NCBI GenBank assembly: GCA_030447315.1
Contig: JAUJPD010000004.1
Location: 119,478 to 177,629, forward strand
Length of the DNA: 58,152 nt
Source of the DNA: Actinomycetota bacterium
GTDB lineage: Bacteria > Actinomycetota > CADDZG01 > WHSQ01
Direction of reading: 5' to 3'
Part shown: in pieces, positions 1 through 9,889 of the stretch
Layout: the number at the start of each line of letters is the position of its first letter
Numbering within the stretch: the stretch's first letter is position 1
Translations under genes and position numbers: made by a program
The notes under the pieces: model-generated
What the model saw: the letters and a program-made list of their open reading frames with translations, nothing else
Databases searched by the model: none
What the model was told of the DNA's origin: nothing

Positions 1-767
1 CTGACCTCGGCTAGAGCGTCCACCATGGCGGACTCCGTGGCCGGGGCCTCGACGTCTACATAGAAGACGTATTCCCAGGGGCGTCCTGCGCGCGGCCTGC
101 TTTCTAGCTTCGACAGACTCAGATGACGCTCCGCGAACGCGCCTATGCATCTGTATAGAGAGCCGGCGACGTGGCCTGCCCCGAACACGAACGAGGACTT
201 GTTCGGCGAGGCCAATGGCTCGGGGCTGCGCGACAAGGCCCCGAAGCGCGTGTAGTTGTCGGGGTAGGTCTGGATCTTCTCCGCCAAGACGTCGAGGCCA
301 TAAAGCTCTGCCGCGCGCCTCGACGCGATCGCCGCGGTTCCCTCGAGCTTGTCCTCCACGATGCGTTTAGCCGCCCCGGCCGTGTCGTACTCCGCCCTTG
401 TCGGCACCGACAGCGAAGCGAGGAACTCCTCGCTCTGAGCGATCGCCTGGGGATGCGAGATGACCTCTGTCAGCTCGTCCATCACGGATCCGGGGAGAGC
501 CATCAAGCAGTGGTCCACCCGCACCACCGTCTCGCCCACGAGATGAAGACCGTGCTTGAGGAACAGGTCGTAGGTCTCGTTGATGCTGCCCGCCTGGCTG
601 TTGTCCATCGGGACCAGGCCCAGCTCGACGCGGCCCACCTCGACCGCCTCGAAGACCTTGCGGATCGAGGCCAGCGGACGCAGCTGGGCGCCCCGGAACA
701 GAGACAGCGCGCCCTCTTCCGAATAGGCCCCGGCCTCTCCTTGATATGCAACGAGACGCTCGTTCAT
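1..767 (-). CDS. pheA: prephenate dehydratase (3' end beyond window)
   Basis: Converts prephenate to phenylpyruvate in phenylalanine biosynthesis, in the cytoplasm. Reading from the ATG at 767, the frame is open to the window edge (about 255 residues), so the C-terminus is missing. Visible motifs are DNSQAGSI at about residues 55-62, HPQA at 105-108, DTAGAAK at 128-134 and the catalytic TRF at 173-175. These are followed by the start of a regulatory ACT domain with the ESRP phenylalanine-binding signature at 222-225. This is the single-domain PDT plus ACT layout common in Actinobacteria, without a fused chorismate mutase. It lies 17 bases downstream of the CoA-binding gene on the same strand. 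The identification is secure; allosteric inhibition by Phe is inferred from the ACT domain. Confidence 0.93.
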   Translation of the reverse strand, partial: MNERLVAYQGEAGAYSEEGALSLFRGAQLRPLASIRKVFEAVEVGRVELGLVPMDNSQAGSINETYDLFLKHGLHLVGETVVRVDHCLMALPGSVMDELTEVISHPQAIAQSEEFLASLSVPTRAEYDTAGAAKRIVEDKLEGTAAIASRRAAELYGLDVLAEKIQTYPDNYTRFGALSRSPEPLASPNKSSFVFGAGHVAGSLYRCIGAFAERHLSLSKLESRPRAGRPWEYVFYVDVEAPATESAMVDALAEV

Positions 768-784
768 GACGGACGGCCCAGTCA

Positions 785-1204
785 CTACCGCACGTCCGGA
801 GCCCGGCGCGCGGCCTCGATCTTGAGACAGAGGTCTTCTACGTAATCCATCCCCGCCGCGGCCGCGATACGGCGGGCCGCATCCGATCGCAGACCGATCT
901 GTAGCCACAGCGCTCTCGCTCCCACCGCCGCCGCCTCGGTGGCCACGGCTTCGAGGTGCTCCGGACGGCGGAATACGTCGACGACGTCGATGTCTCCCGG
1001 GACGTCGCCCAGCGACGGATACGACCTGTGACCGAGGATCTCTTCCGCCGTGGGGTTGACCGGCACGATGTCGTAGCCCCGATGCAACAGGGCTTCGGCG
1101 ACACCGTAGCTCGCCCGGGTCGGATCATCCGACAGCCCCACGATGGCTATGCGGCGCGCGTAGGACAAGATCGTGCCGACCGGATCGTGGCTGGCTTGTG
1201 TCAT
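785..1204 (-). CDS. CoA-binding domain protein (YccU-like)
   Basis: A 139-residue stand-alone Rossmann-type CoA-binding protein of the YccU family. A glycine-containing nucleotide-binding loop, IAIVGLSDDP, sits near residues 19-28, and a second strand-turn, YDIVPVNP, follows near 44-51. The length and the C-terminal DLCLKIE segment fit the family. Members bind acyl-CoA or CoA, but no reaction is established. It is the upstream neighbour of the prephenate dehydratase and may be co-transcribed with it. An overlapping ORF in another frame (838-1128) has no recognisable protein character and is ignored. Confidence 0.82.
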   Translation of the reverse strand: MTQASHDPVGTILSYARRIAIVGLSDDPTRASYGVAEALLHRGYDIVPVNPTAEEILGHRSYPSLGDVPGDIDVVDVFRRPEHLEAVATEAAAVGARALWLQIGLRSDAARRIAAAAGMDYVEDLCLKIEAARRAPDVR

Positions 1205-1241
1205 GGCTTCGGATCTCCTACCAGAGCTTCCTCGACGCGGC

Positions 1242-2651
1242 TTAGCTCGCGGCCAACGGCGGCACGAAGTCCGGGTGCGCCTGCGCCAGCCACGCTTGCT
1301 CTTTCTTGCCTATGGCGGTCTGCGAGGGCTCGCCGGACCACAGCTCGCGCCCGATCGCCTGCCAGTTGGCGGTGGCAGCCAGGCGCGAGGTCAGAGACGC
1401 GACCCCGAACGACATCCTGTTGAAGGTCACCATCACCCCGGGTATCCCGACCTTGCGCAGCTGTTGGAAGGCGGGCGAGCGGGGGTCGAAACCCGCCGAT
1501 GCGATGCCCTGCACGTGCTCCTGGTCGATCGTGAAGGGCCGGTCCTCGAGCATGGCCGCGTTCATGTGCAAGAGATGCTCCCAGATCGCGTCGATCTCGG
1601 GAGTCTTGCGGTTCAGTATCCCAAGGCCCTCCATCGCGGCTCGTCCGCGTTCCTTGTCGCGGTTGATGAGGCCCTCCATCAGCTCGATGAGCAGCTTCAA
1701 GGTCCCGGGATCCACGGCGCGTACGAGACCGTAGTCGAGGAACGCCACCTTCCCGCGCGGCAACAACAGGTAGTTGCCGGGATGAGGATCCGCGGAGAAG
1801 ATGCGGAAACGGTTGAGGCCCCCGTAGAAGAAACGGAACAGGATCTCTCCCAGCTCGTCCTTCTTGTCTTGTGGCCATTCGAGGGCCGACATGAACGGCT
1901 TCCCCTTGATGAACTCCTGCGTGATCACGCGCGTCTTCGAATAGTCCTTGTAGACCCTGGGGACCACGATGAAGGGGTGCCCCTCGAAGAGCTCGGCGAA
2001 AGTCGACTGGTTCTCGGCCTCACGGCGGTAGTCGAGCTCCTCCAGCACGCGCTCCTTCACCTCGTTGGCGACCTCTTTGGGATCGAGGTTGGGAGCGATC
2101 GCGACCGCCAGCTTGGTCATGGCGCCCACGTTCTTGATGTCGGCTCGCACAGCCTGGTCTACGCCGGGGTACTGCACCTTGACCGCCACCTCTTCACCCG
2201 TGGGAAGCGTCGCGCGGTGGACCTGACCGATCGATGCAGACGCGATCGCTTCGTCGTCAAAGGTTGCGAACACCTCTTCGGCCGGCCTGCCGAACTCCTC
2301 CTTGATCACCTGTTTGGAGGCCTCAGGGTCCATCGGCGGCGCCGAGTTCTGGAGCATCGTCAGCGCGTCCTTGTAGGTGGAGAGATAGTCGCCGGGTGCG
2401 GCGAACTCGTAGAAGGATGCGAGCTGTCCGAGCTTCATCGCCGCGCCCTTCATCTCGCCCAACATGTCGACCAGTTGCTGGGCCGTCTGCTGATGGAAGC
2501 CGTCCAGGAACTCACCGGCGCGCGCGGGGGCAGCGAAGGACCTGGCTCTGGTTCCGAGGAAGCGGAAGGCCGACTTCCCGGTCTGGCCCGCCAACCTGGC
2601 GCCGCGCTCGGCCCAGCCGGTCGGGATAGGTCCCTTGCTCTTGTCCGCCAT
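1242..2651 (-). CDS. AarF/ABC1/UbiB-family atypical kinase
   Basis: An ABC1/ADCK-type protein-kinase-like ATPase of about 469 residues. The ATG at 2651 (MADKSKG...) is chosen because residues from a longer upstream start look non-native. Diagnostic features are the KLGQ motif (about residues 73-76) that replaces the usual kinase N-lobe element, the ASASIGQVHRA loop (137-147), the ATP-binding lysine in VAVKVQYPG (K158), the catalytic-loop ADPHPGN and the metal-binding FLDYG. Bacterial relatives act in isoprenoid quinone metabolism or lipid homeostasis; the substrate here is unknown. The start overlaps the putative start of the divergent M28 peptidase gene, so the promoters must overlap or lie within the coding ends. 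Confidence 0.88.
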   Translation of the reverse strand: MADKSKGPIPTGWAERGARLAGQTGKSAFRFLGTRARSFAAPARAGEFLDGFHQQTAQQLVDMLGEMKGAAMKLGQLASFYEFAAPGDYLSTYKDALTMLQNSAPPMDPEASKQVIKEEFGRPAEEVFATFDDEAIASASIGQVHRATLPTGEEVAVKVQYPGVDQAVRADIKNVGAMTKLAVAIAPNLDPKEVANEVKERVLEELDYRREAENQSTFAELFEGHPFIVVPRVYKDYSKTRVITQEFIKGKPFMSALEWPQDKKDELGEILFRFFYGGLNRFRIFSADPHPGNYLLLPRGKVAFLDYGLVRAVDPGTLKLLIELMEGLINRDKERGRAAMEGLGILNRKTPEIDAIWEHLLHMNAAMLEDRPFTIDQEHVQGIASAGFDPRSPAFQQLRKVGIPGVMVTFNRMSFGVASLTSRLAATANWQAIGRELWSGEPSQTAIGKKEQAWLAQAHPDFVPPLAAS

Positions 2652-3648
2652 GGAGGCCGCTACTCTAGTCTTTGTGACTCTTCGCCGACTGGTTCCCACT
2701 TTGCTGATCTCGCTGCTTCTGGCCGCGTCGTGCGCAGACAAGCCTGCTTCACTGCCGTCCCGCATCGCCGAGGATGACCGCAGCTCGATCATCGAGACGC
2801 GCCGGGTGGAAGCAGCTCAAGTCTCCGAAGAGCCTTTCGGCGACACGACGATCCGGCGCTTCTCGAAGCGACGCGCCATGGACCACGTCCGGAAGCTCGC
2901 CCGTGACGTCGGGGTCAGGGTTCGGGCCACTCGCGGCGAGTTCCTCGGTTCGCGCTACATCGCCTCCGAGCTCCGCTCACTCGGATACAACGTCAACATC
3001 CAGAAGTTCGACGTCGACGATGGCGTCTCGAGGAACGTGGTCGCGTGGTGGCCGGGGTCCCAGAACCACGGTTTCGTGCTCGGAGGCCACATGGACACCG
3101 TCGCCGCCTCTCCGGGAGCCAACGACAATGCGTCGGGGGTGGCCGTGATGCTCGAGCTGGCACGGCTCGTAGCCGCCAAAAAGCCCTCCAAGTGGCTGCG
3201 ATTCGTGGCCTTCGGGTCCGAGGAATACGGGTCCAACGGGGCTCACCACGTCGGCTCACAGACCTTCGTGAACCGGCTGGGGCGCGAGGGACAGGATCGG
3301 CTGGGGGGGATGGCCTCGGTCGACATGATCGCCGACGGCAGGCCCCTGTTGGTGGGCAACTCCGGGATCGCCGACGACGTGGTCGCCCGAACCCTCTACC
3401 GCAAGATCAGAGACGCGGGCATCTCGGTCCGCTTCGAGGAGCTGTGTGATTGCTCGGACCACGGACCCTTCGAACACGCAGGCATCCCGGCCTCTTTCGC
3501 CTACAGCGGCCTGGAGGGGAACTACCACGACCCCTCCGACACCGTCGTGAACATGAAGCCCGAGGACCTCTACCGCACGGGGCGGGCTCTGCGCGTCTTC
3601 GTCGCGGACATCAACGGCACCATGATCGAGCGCTTCCGCCGGCACTGA
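2650..3648 (+). CDS. secreted M28-family zinc aminopeptidase, probable lipoprotein
   Basis: Exported dinuclear-zinc peptidase of about 332 residues. The N-terminus has a basic stretch, a hydrophobic core and a Cys in LLLAASC, so a lipoprotein is likely although the lipobox is not canonical. The zinc ligands of clan MH/M28 are visible in order: H and D in GGHMDTV, D in NDNASGV, the catalytic Glu pair in FGSEEYG, D in SVDMIADG and H in NYHDPSDTV. ATG 2650 is used, but GTG 2674 (VTLRRLVP...) would give a more typical signal peptide. Family members cleave N-terminal residues from peptides outside the cell. It diverges from the AarF kinase, with the two 5' ends touching. Confidence 0.88.
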   Translation: MEAATLVFVTLRRLVPTLLISLLLAASCADKPASLPSRIAEDDRSSIIETRRVEAAQVSEEPFGDTTIRRFSKRRAMDHVRKLARDVGVRVRATRGEFLGSRYIASELRSLGYNVNIQKFDVDDGVSRNVVAWWPGSQNHGFVLGGHMDTVAASPGANDNASGVAVMLELARLVAAKKPSKWLRFVAFGSEEYGSNGAHHVGSQTFVNRLGREGQDRLGGMASVDMIADGRPLLVGNSGIADDVVARTLYRKIRDAGISVRFEELCDCSDHGPFEHAGIPASFAYSGLEGNYHDPSDTVVNMKPEDLYRTGRALRVFVADINGTMIERFRRH

Positions 3649-3764
3649 ACGCCGCCGCCGGACACCGGGGAGCGGACGGAGGCCGTCCTCCCGCCCCCCT
3701 CAGCTGAGGGATAGTTTCCAGCTAGGCTTGCCCAAACGGCCCCTCCAGGGGGTCAGGAAGGCGG

Positions 3765-4313
3765 ATGGACGATCGGATGACAGAGACGCTCGAACCCTAC
3801 GAGCCCGAGGACGATCCGAGCTATGACCTCGACGGCTACGAATACGAAGAGCGCACGGGGCCGAATGTCCTGTGGGGACGGATCGCCATCCTGGGCATCG
3901 GCCTCTTACTCGCCTTCTTCTTGGGACGTGCCACCGCCGGTGGCGGAGTGGACGAGGAGCAACTGACCCAGGCTCGAGCCGACCTCGAACAAGCAGAGGA
4001 AGAGAACCAACGACTCAGCGACGAGCTCGCGGCCGCCGAAGAAGAGCCGGAGGTGGTCGAGACGCCGGCTCCCGAGACGACGGAGGCCGAGGCTCCCGAC
4101 GAAGAGGCCACCGGGGATGCCACCGATCCCGTAGGCGAGACCGAAGGCGAGACCTATGTCGTTCAAAGGGGAGACACCTTGCGAGGCATCGCGCAGACCT
4201 TCTGCGGCGACGCTCAGCTAGACGACGCCATCGCGGCCCAGAACGGGATCGAGGATGCCACTCAGCTGGCGGTCGGTCAGTCGTTGACGCTGCCGCCAGA
4301 GTGCACCGGCTAG
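3765..4313 (+). CDS. single-pass membrane protein with coiled coil and LysM domain
   Basis: An 182-residue protein with a highly acidic cytoplasmic N-terminus (1-35), one transmembrane helix (about 38-55), a Glu/Ala-rich coiled coil (about 63-92), a Pro/Thr/Glu linker (95-128) and a C-terminal LysM domain (about 130-177, containing VVQRGDTLRGIA). LysM domains bind N-acetylglucosamine-containing glycans, so the C-terminus is expected to contact peptidoglycan outside the membrane. The start ATG 3765 has an upstream GGAAGG. No enzymatic domain is visible; a structural or cell-wall-tethering role is inferred. The 116-base upstream gap shows no clear promoter to me. Confidence 0.8.
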   Translation: MDDRMTETLEPYEPEDDPSYDLDGYEYEERTGPNVLWGRIAILGIGLLLAFFLGRATAGGGVDEEQLTQARADLEQAEEENQRLSDELAAAEEEPEVVETPAPETTEAEAPDEEATGDATDPVGETEGETYVVQRGDTLRGIAQTFCGDAQLDDAIAAQNGIEDATQLAVGQSLTLPPECTG

Positions 4314-4377
4314 CTCCCGCGCAACCGGCCCTGATCTACGCCCGGCCACTCCTTTACGGCCTCCGTGGAGGATGCCG

Positions 4378-5632
4378 ATGAGGTTTTTCGACCTGCGAGA
4401 GCGATTGCGCGGAGGCCTCTGGTTCATACCGACGATGTGCGTCTTGTCGGCGGTCGCTATGGCGGTCCTGCTCATCCGATTGGACGGCCGGTACGACTTC
4501 AGCTTTACATTCAAGGGGGGGCCCGATAGCGCCCAGACCTTCTTGTCGACCGTCTCCTCGTCGATGATCACCTTCACCGGCTTGGTTTTCACAATCACGA
4601 TCGTCGTGTTGCAACTGGCCAGCCAGCAGTTCAGTCCGCGCGTGCTGCGAACGTTCCTCCGCGACCGGCACAGCCAGCTCGCGTTAGGGATCTTCACCGC
4701 CACCTTCACCTATTCCTTGATAGTGCTCCGTTCGGTCCGGTCGGAAGAAGCAGCGGGTGGACAGTTCGTCCCGGCTCTCGCGGTAACTTTCGCTTTCGCT
4801 CTGGTGATGTTGAGTCTCGCTCTGTTCGTGGATTACATCCATCACATCGCTCAGTCGATCCGGGTCCCGACCATCACCCATTCGGTGAGTGACGAGACGC
4901 GTTCCGCCATCAGCGACATCTACGACCACGAGCACACCGCGGCCCCCGTTCCCCTCCCGCAAGGCTTACCCCGGCGGGTCGTACCGGCGCCGAGGAGAGG
5001 CGTGATCACGGGGCTGGACCGGGACCGGTTGGTGAGCCTCGCCCAGGCCGCGGACGCAGTGGTCGAGGTCGTGCCCGCCATCGGTGACTACGTCCCGCAG
5101 GGCGCGCCCCTGCTCAACATCTATGGAAGCACCGCCGACCCGGCTGCCTTCGTGGATGCTGTGGGCATCGGTCTGGAGCGAACCATGCAACAGGATCCCG
5201 CCTTTGGGTTCCGCCAGTTGGTCGACGTCGCCGAGCGGGGATTGTCTCCCGCTGTGAACGACCCCACCACCGCGATCCAGTGTCTCGACGAGATCCACGA
5301 CCTGCTCAGGCGGCTCGCCGTGCGTGCGTTCCCGTCCGGGCAGAGGTTCGACGACTCGGGCGAGCTGCGCCTGAGCTTCCCCGTTACGTCCTGGGAGGGT
5401 TACGTGGATCTTTCCTTCGACGAGATCCGCCAGTACGGCAGAGCCTCGATCCAGGTCCACCGCCGGCTCCGCTCGATCATCATGGACCTTCTCTCCTCCG
5501 CCGGTAGAACGTCACGCTCCCCTGCGCAGGCAGTTACACATGTTGGACGAAGCGGCCGAATTGCATCTCGATCACGAAGAGGATCGAGAGTCGGCCCGCC
5601 AACCAGACGAGCAAGGGCTCGGGGGCATCTAG
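4378..5632 (+). CDS. DUF2254 membrane protein (one frameshift near the 3' end)
   Basis: A predicted inner-membrane protein of the DUF2254 family: hydrophobic helices in roughly the first 160 residues, then a soluble domain containing VNDPTTAIQCLD, typical of the family. ATG 4378 is preferred over ATG 4372 because GGAGG at 4367-4371 sits at proper distance. The uninterrupted frame runs on to 5730, but its last 75 residues are Arg/Ser-rich nonsense. A plausible C-terminus (LRRQLHMLDEAAELHLD, ending at a TAG at 5630-5632) lies in the next frame, which points to a single-base indel near 5500-5510. Its stop overlaps the stop of the convergent transglutaminase gene. The family's function is unknown. 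Confidence 0.8.
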
Positions 5633-7720
5633 CTCCGAGCGGCCAGCCTTTCCAGTTCGTCTACGGCGGCCCCGGTCTCGGCGGCATCCGGCGGCGCATC
5701 CCCGTAACGCTCTCGTTCGAACGCTCGTAGAGCCGCTTGACGTTCGGATCCGACCCTCCGGCCCGCGTCATCAGCTCGGCGCGGTCTCCGGTGGCGCGGC
5801 CCGCCCCGCGCTGCGCCAAAGCTTGTTCAAAACGATGGACGCGAGTGACGGGTCCTGCCGCGACCACGGGCGCCGCCGGGGTGACAGAAGGTCGGGGCCG
5901 GAGACGCCGATAAGCCACCAGGCAACCTAGGACAAGGGTCATCACCATAAGGAGCAGCAACGCACTCTTCAAGGTCTCCCGCCTCGCTCAGGCCACTGAA
6001 CCTGCCCGCGACGAAAGAGACGAGACCGGCGAGGGGCACGGTGGCCGCGAGGTCTTCTTCCGCAGGCGGTATGTCGAAGGTGGGGTCGAACTCGTACCAG
6101 CCCACTCCCGGAACCACACCTCGACCCATGTATGGGCATCTGAGTTGCGAACCTCGTAGTAGCCCGTGAATGGATTCCGTCGTCCCGGGGTGTAACCGGC
6201 GACGAAACGAGCCGGGATGCAACGAACGCAACATCACGGTGGTGGCCGGCGCGAACTGTTCGCAGAAGCCGACGTCGGTGTCGAACAAGAAGTGGTCGAC
6301 CGCGTCCTGCCCGTCTGGCGGCACCGGAGACTCGATGTCGTAACGGTAGTTGTCCGCCAGCCACGCTTCGATCGCCTTGACCTTGTCGTAGTCGCTGTTC
6401 GCCCCCTCCGTGATCTCCTGCGCCAAACGAACGGTGCGCGAGGTGACGCTGTCGGGTAATTCGAGATAACGCTGTAGGGCCTGGGGGACCGGCTGGGGAG
6501 GCAGCGATCGAAGATCGTCGGGAGACGCCGCCCGCGACTCGAAACGATGCTGTAAACCGTCCCCTCGGTCAGCGTCGCCGGCAGACGAAGGCCTCCAGCT
6601 CGTCGACGTTGACGGTGTCTTGGTACCAGATGGTGTCGGGTTGTCCGGCCGCGAACAGAACGCTGGGTTGCTCCGTTTCGATATAGAAGGTCTGCGAGGT
6701 GGCGCGGGGTCCGCGCTCCTGAACGGGATCGGGTAGAGATAGGGAGCCGAACCCTCCAAGGCCACGGCATCTTCGTTGTCGGTGGCCCTCCACGAGGTCC
6801 CGTCGTAGTCATCGAAGATGATGCCCTTCCACATCGCGGGGAGCAGAGGCCCTGGCGCGCATCACCAAGGAGTCGTTGAGGTCGCCGCGGGCGCGCAGGT
6901 CGAGGCGGTCGTCGAACCCGTAAAAGGCGGCGCCGTCGGAACGTAGCCCGGGTGCTCCGCCGGGGAGTCTCCTGGAACCCCGGATTCGAGATCGCCCCTT
7001 CGCTCGGGAGGGCGCCGATGCCGGGGCCGAGGTTGAAGGGCAGAGCGAACGTGCGCAGACCGGTGGGTTGAGGGATGACGAGAAGAGGAGGCTGGCGGCG
7101 AGAGCAGTAACACCGGAGCCTTCAGAACGTCGCCCGGGCCGGGAGGAGTCTCTTTGGAGCCGGCGGACCGCGTGTTTTTCGGGCCCCGCCGGCGCGATGG
7201 CCGTTACGCCCTCGCGCAGCTCGGAGCGATGAGCCAACGCCAGAGAGGCGATCGCAGGCGCAAGTAGACGAGCAAAAAGGCCGCGAAGGTCATGTTCTGC
7301 GAGAAGATCCGCGGTCGCCATCAAGGTCAGCGAGGACCCCAGGGAGAAGTTGAGGTCCTTGCGCGCGGGAAGGTCGAAACCGTGGAGCACCTGGATCAGA
7401 GGAAGAAGTCCGCCAGGGGAACCGAACCTCGTCGAGCGTGGCGACGCCACTCAGCTGACCGAAGAATCTGATGAGGGCATAGATCGCCAGCACCGTGATG
7501 CCGATCTTGATGTGCCAATTGTCTTTGCCCGCCTTACATAAGACACCCAGTAAGCCAGCGGCAGGAGCACCAGCAACAGAGCTCCGGTCACTCCGGATAC
7601 CGCGTTCTCAACCGTCAGCGTGAGGGCGCCGATCATGACGGCGCCCAGGACCGCGGCACGAAGGAGGATCGAGTCCTCAGGCGCCCTCGTTGTGTTCGCC
7701 TTGCGAACCATCTCCATCAT
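5629..7720 (-). CDS. transglutaminase-like membrane protein (TgpA type), multiply frameshifted
   Basis: The protein is recognisable only by following it across frames. The start ATG 7720 overlaps the upstream DUF58 stop (ATGA). The N-terminal part has membrane helices (residues from [20 protein letters not shown] on). Around 7300-7420 the sequence [18 protein letters not shown], typical of TgpA N-domains, appears. Near 6800-6900 comes [16 protein letters not shown]. The transglutaminase core follows, with the catalytic Cys in [12 protein letters not shown] (about 6250) and [14 protein letters not shown] (about 6070), then a late transmembrane helix, [17 protein letters not shown] (about 5910-5970). 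I count at least six frame changes. Together with moxR and DUF58 it forms a classic three-gene operon. Whether it is a transglutaminase, a protease or a structural protein is unsettled. Confidence 0.75.
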
Positions 7721-8910
7721 GAGCCGATGCACCGGGCGAGATCGTCGTCTTTCGACAGGAAACGCACCAGCGCGCGGCTCTCACCGATCCGGCCGAAGGA
7801 GCTCTCGCGGCCGCGGCCCGCTTCCTCCGGCGTAGCCCACGTAAGAGAGCGAGCACCGATCACGATGGCCCGAGAGCCGCGGGACTGAACGAGACGAACG
7901 GCTTCAGTCACGGACGCGCCGGCTTGCCCAACCGTGGGGCTAAGCAGCACGACGGTCCCCCGCCGGCCGGCGCGTCCTAGCGCCGTCGCCGCCAGAGACG
8001 TGAGCGGTGCATCGACCGGACGAGCCCGGGCCAGCCAATCCAGCAACGAAACGATCGGGGTCGGCCATGCGCTCCACCTCTCCCGCCGGGGCAGAGCGCA
8101 CCATGTCTATGGGATGTCCGGTCTTCAGGGCATAGATCCCGATCGATGCCGCCGCGCTTTACCAATGTCTCGAAGGCCGACTCGGGAGGCGCTCCGGTAT
8201 CCACACCCGCCAGCACCAAGCACACCCGGCTGGCGACCTCCTCTTCGAACTCTCGCACGACCAGATGTCCCCGCGAGCGGTGGAGCGCCAATGGACCGAC
8301 CGCCGCGGGTCTCCGGGCCGGTACTCGCGGACCCCTATGAACTCTTCGCCCGCGCCGGTCCGGGCCCGCTCGTGAAGCACGTCTGAAGGGAACGAAGACG
8401 GTTCCAGGATCGGGAATGACCTCAGCTCCACCCAGCGAGGAACGACAACCATCTCGCCGGCAACCTCGATGGATCGGGTGGAGTTCAAGAACCCGAAGGG
8501 AGCACCGGAGGTGAGCACGACCTCACCAGAGGTGAAGGCGCCACGGCGGACGGCTGTCCCAACCAGCTCGGCATGAGCCTGCTCCCCGGCTTCAGACGTT
8601 CGACCAACACCCGGGCCTCCTGAAAAGCCTTGAAACGATCCTCCAGTCTCATCAGGGGCAGGGGGCGGGATCCGGCGTTGCGCACAACAACGCCCACCCG
8701 GACGTCGTCACCCGCGGGTGCGGCGAGGACCGGATCGCTCCACCACAGCGTGCTTGAGGTGATGCCGAGTGAACAACGACCCGACCACAAGTCCCAGTAC
8801 TCCGGCGGCGATCACGAAGAGCCACGAGGCTTGTGCGGTGGAGCCGAGATGAACAACAGGCCCGACACCACCGCAACGATGAAGGCCCGTTTGCTCGGTC
8901 GTCGCCTCAT
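7717..8910 (-). CDS. DUF58 (von Willebrand-like) protein, frameshifted
   Basis: The middle gene of the moxR operon. The start ATG 8910 overlaps the moxR stop. The N-terminus is a basic stretch followed by hydrophobic helices (FIVAVVSGLLFI, then SWLFVIAAGVLGLVVG in the next frame). A beta-rich region (GDDVRVGVVVRNAG, about 8690) follows, then the family hallmark GEEFIGVREYRPGDPRRSVH (about 8280-8340), after which the sequence moves frame to EFEEEVASRVCLVLAGVDTG. The C-terminus [17 protein letters not shown] ends at 7717. At least four frame changes occur between 8850 and 8050. DUF58 partners of MoxR ATPases are thought to act as metal-ion-dependent vWA-like factors in assembling or remodelling envelope complexes. 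Confidence 0.78.
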
Positions 8911-9863
8911 CGCGATGCCGCTGTGGTTGGAACGTGGGTCTGAGAGACGATCTGCTTGACGGCCTCAGTAGCTCGACCCGGTTCCAGACGGAGGCCCGCC
9001 ACCGGCAAGACCCGATGCGCCAGAGCGGGCACCGCGAGCACCTTGACGTCGTCCGGAACGACGAAGTCGCGTCCCTCGAGCAACGCCCGGGCCTGGGCGC
9101 ATCGCACGAGGGAGATCGATGCACGCGGGCTCGCGCCCAGCTCTAGGTCGGGGTGCTTGCGAGTGGCCGCCGTGATGTTCAAGGCATAGTCCAGGACGGC
9201 ATCCGCGAGATGCGTGGACCGAACGACGTTGCGGATGCCCACGATCTCGTCCGGATCGAGAACCCCTTCCAGGTCCTCGATCGGATGGGAGTGCAGTTGA
9301 GCCCGGACGATCTCGCGCTCGAACATCTCGCCCGCATAGCCGAGCGACATCGTGATGGCGAACCGATCGAGTTGTCCTTCCGGCAACGGATAGGTGCCGT
9401 GGTGCTCGAGCGGATTCTGAGTCGCGATGACGAACAACGGGTCCGGCAAAGCGTGGCGAACGCCGTCGACGGTCACGGCCCCTTCGTCCATGGCCTCCAG
9501 AAGAGCCGACTGAGTGCGGGGCGTGGTGCGGTTCACCTCGTCGACCAAGACCACGTGAGCGAACACCGGGCCGGGGATGAACTCGAATCGCTGGTGAGCC
9601 TGGTTGTACACCGAGGTGCCGGTGACGTCGGTGGGCAGCAGGTCCGGGGTCGCCTGGATCCGTTTGAACGTTCCCCTGATCGAGCGGGCCAGGGCCCGGC
9701 TGAGCATGGTTTTGCCCACCCCCGGAACGTCTTCGACCAAGACGTGTCCACCGGCGAACAGAGCGGTCGCCGCCGCCTCTATGGCGCTGCGCTTCCCGCG
9801 GATGACCTTCTCGACGTTGTCGATCAGCAGGCGCGAGGCACTTGTAGCGGCGGCTCTATCCAT
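8907..9863 (-). CDS. MoxR-family AAA+ ATPase
   Basis: A complete 318-residue AAA+ ATPase. The Walker A is EDVPGVGKT (residues 44-52), the Walker B region LVDEVNRT (about 106-113), the sensor segment ATQNPLEHHGTYPLPEGQLD follows, and a lid domain with arginines ends the protein. MoxR proteins act as chaperone-like ATPases with a vWA partner. The 4-base overlap with the DUF58 gene and the transglutaminase gene behind it make that partnership explicit. This gene has no frame problems, unlike the two genes downstream. A short gap (27 bases) separates it from the divergent archease gene, so both may share one promoter region. Confidence 0.93.
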   Translation of the reverse strand: MDRAAATSASRLLIDNVEKVIRGKRSAIEAAATALFAGGHVLVEDVPGVGKTMLSRALARSIRGTFKRIQATPDLLPTDVTGTSVYNQAHQRFEFIPGPVFAHVVLVDEVNRTTPRTQSALLEAMDEGAVTVDGVRHALPDPLFVIATQNPLEHHGTYPLPEGQLDRFAITMSLGYAGEMFEREIVRAQLHSHPIEDLEGVLDPDEIVGIRNVVRSTHLADAVLDYALNITAATRKHPDLELGASPRASISLVRCAQARALLEGRDFVVPDDVKVLAVPALAHRVLPVAGLRLEPGRATEAVKQIVSQTHVPTTAASR

Positions 9864-9889
9864 CGAACGATTGTGGCACCTTTTAGGAG

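Noticed and set aside
171-845. Plus-strand open frame over the left end
   Set aside because: Antisense to the prephenate dehydratase, which shows every family motif.
1173-2777. Long plus-strand open frame
   Set aside because: Antisense to the AarF-type kinase; no recognisable protein features.
5633-5730. C-terminal extension of the DUF2254 gene
   Set aside because: Sequence after about 5505 is non-native in that frame; a better C-terminus ends at 5632 in the next frame.
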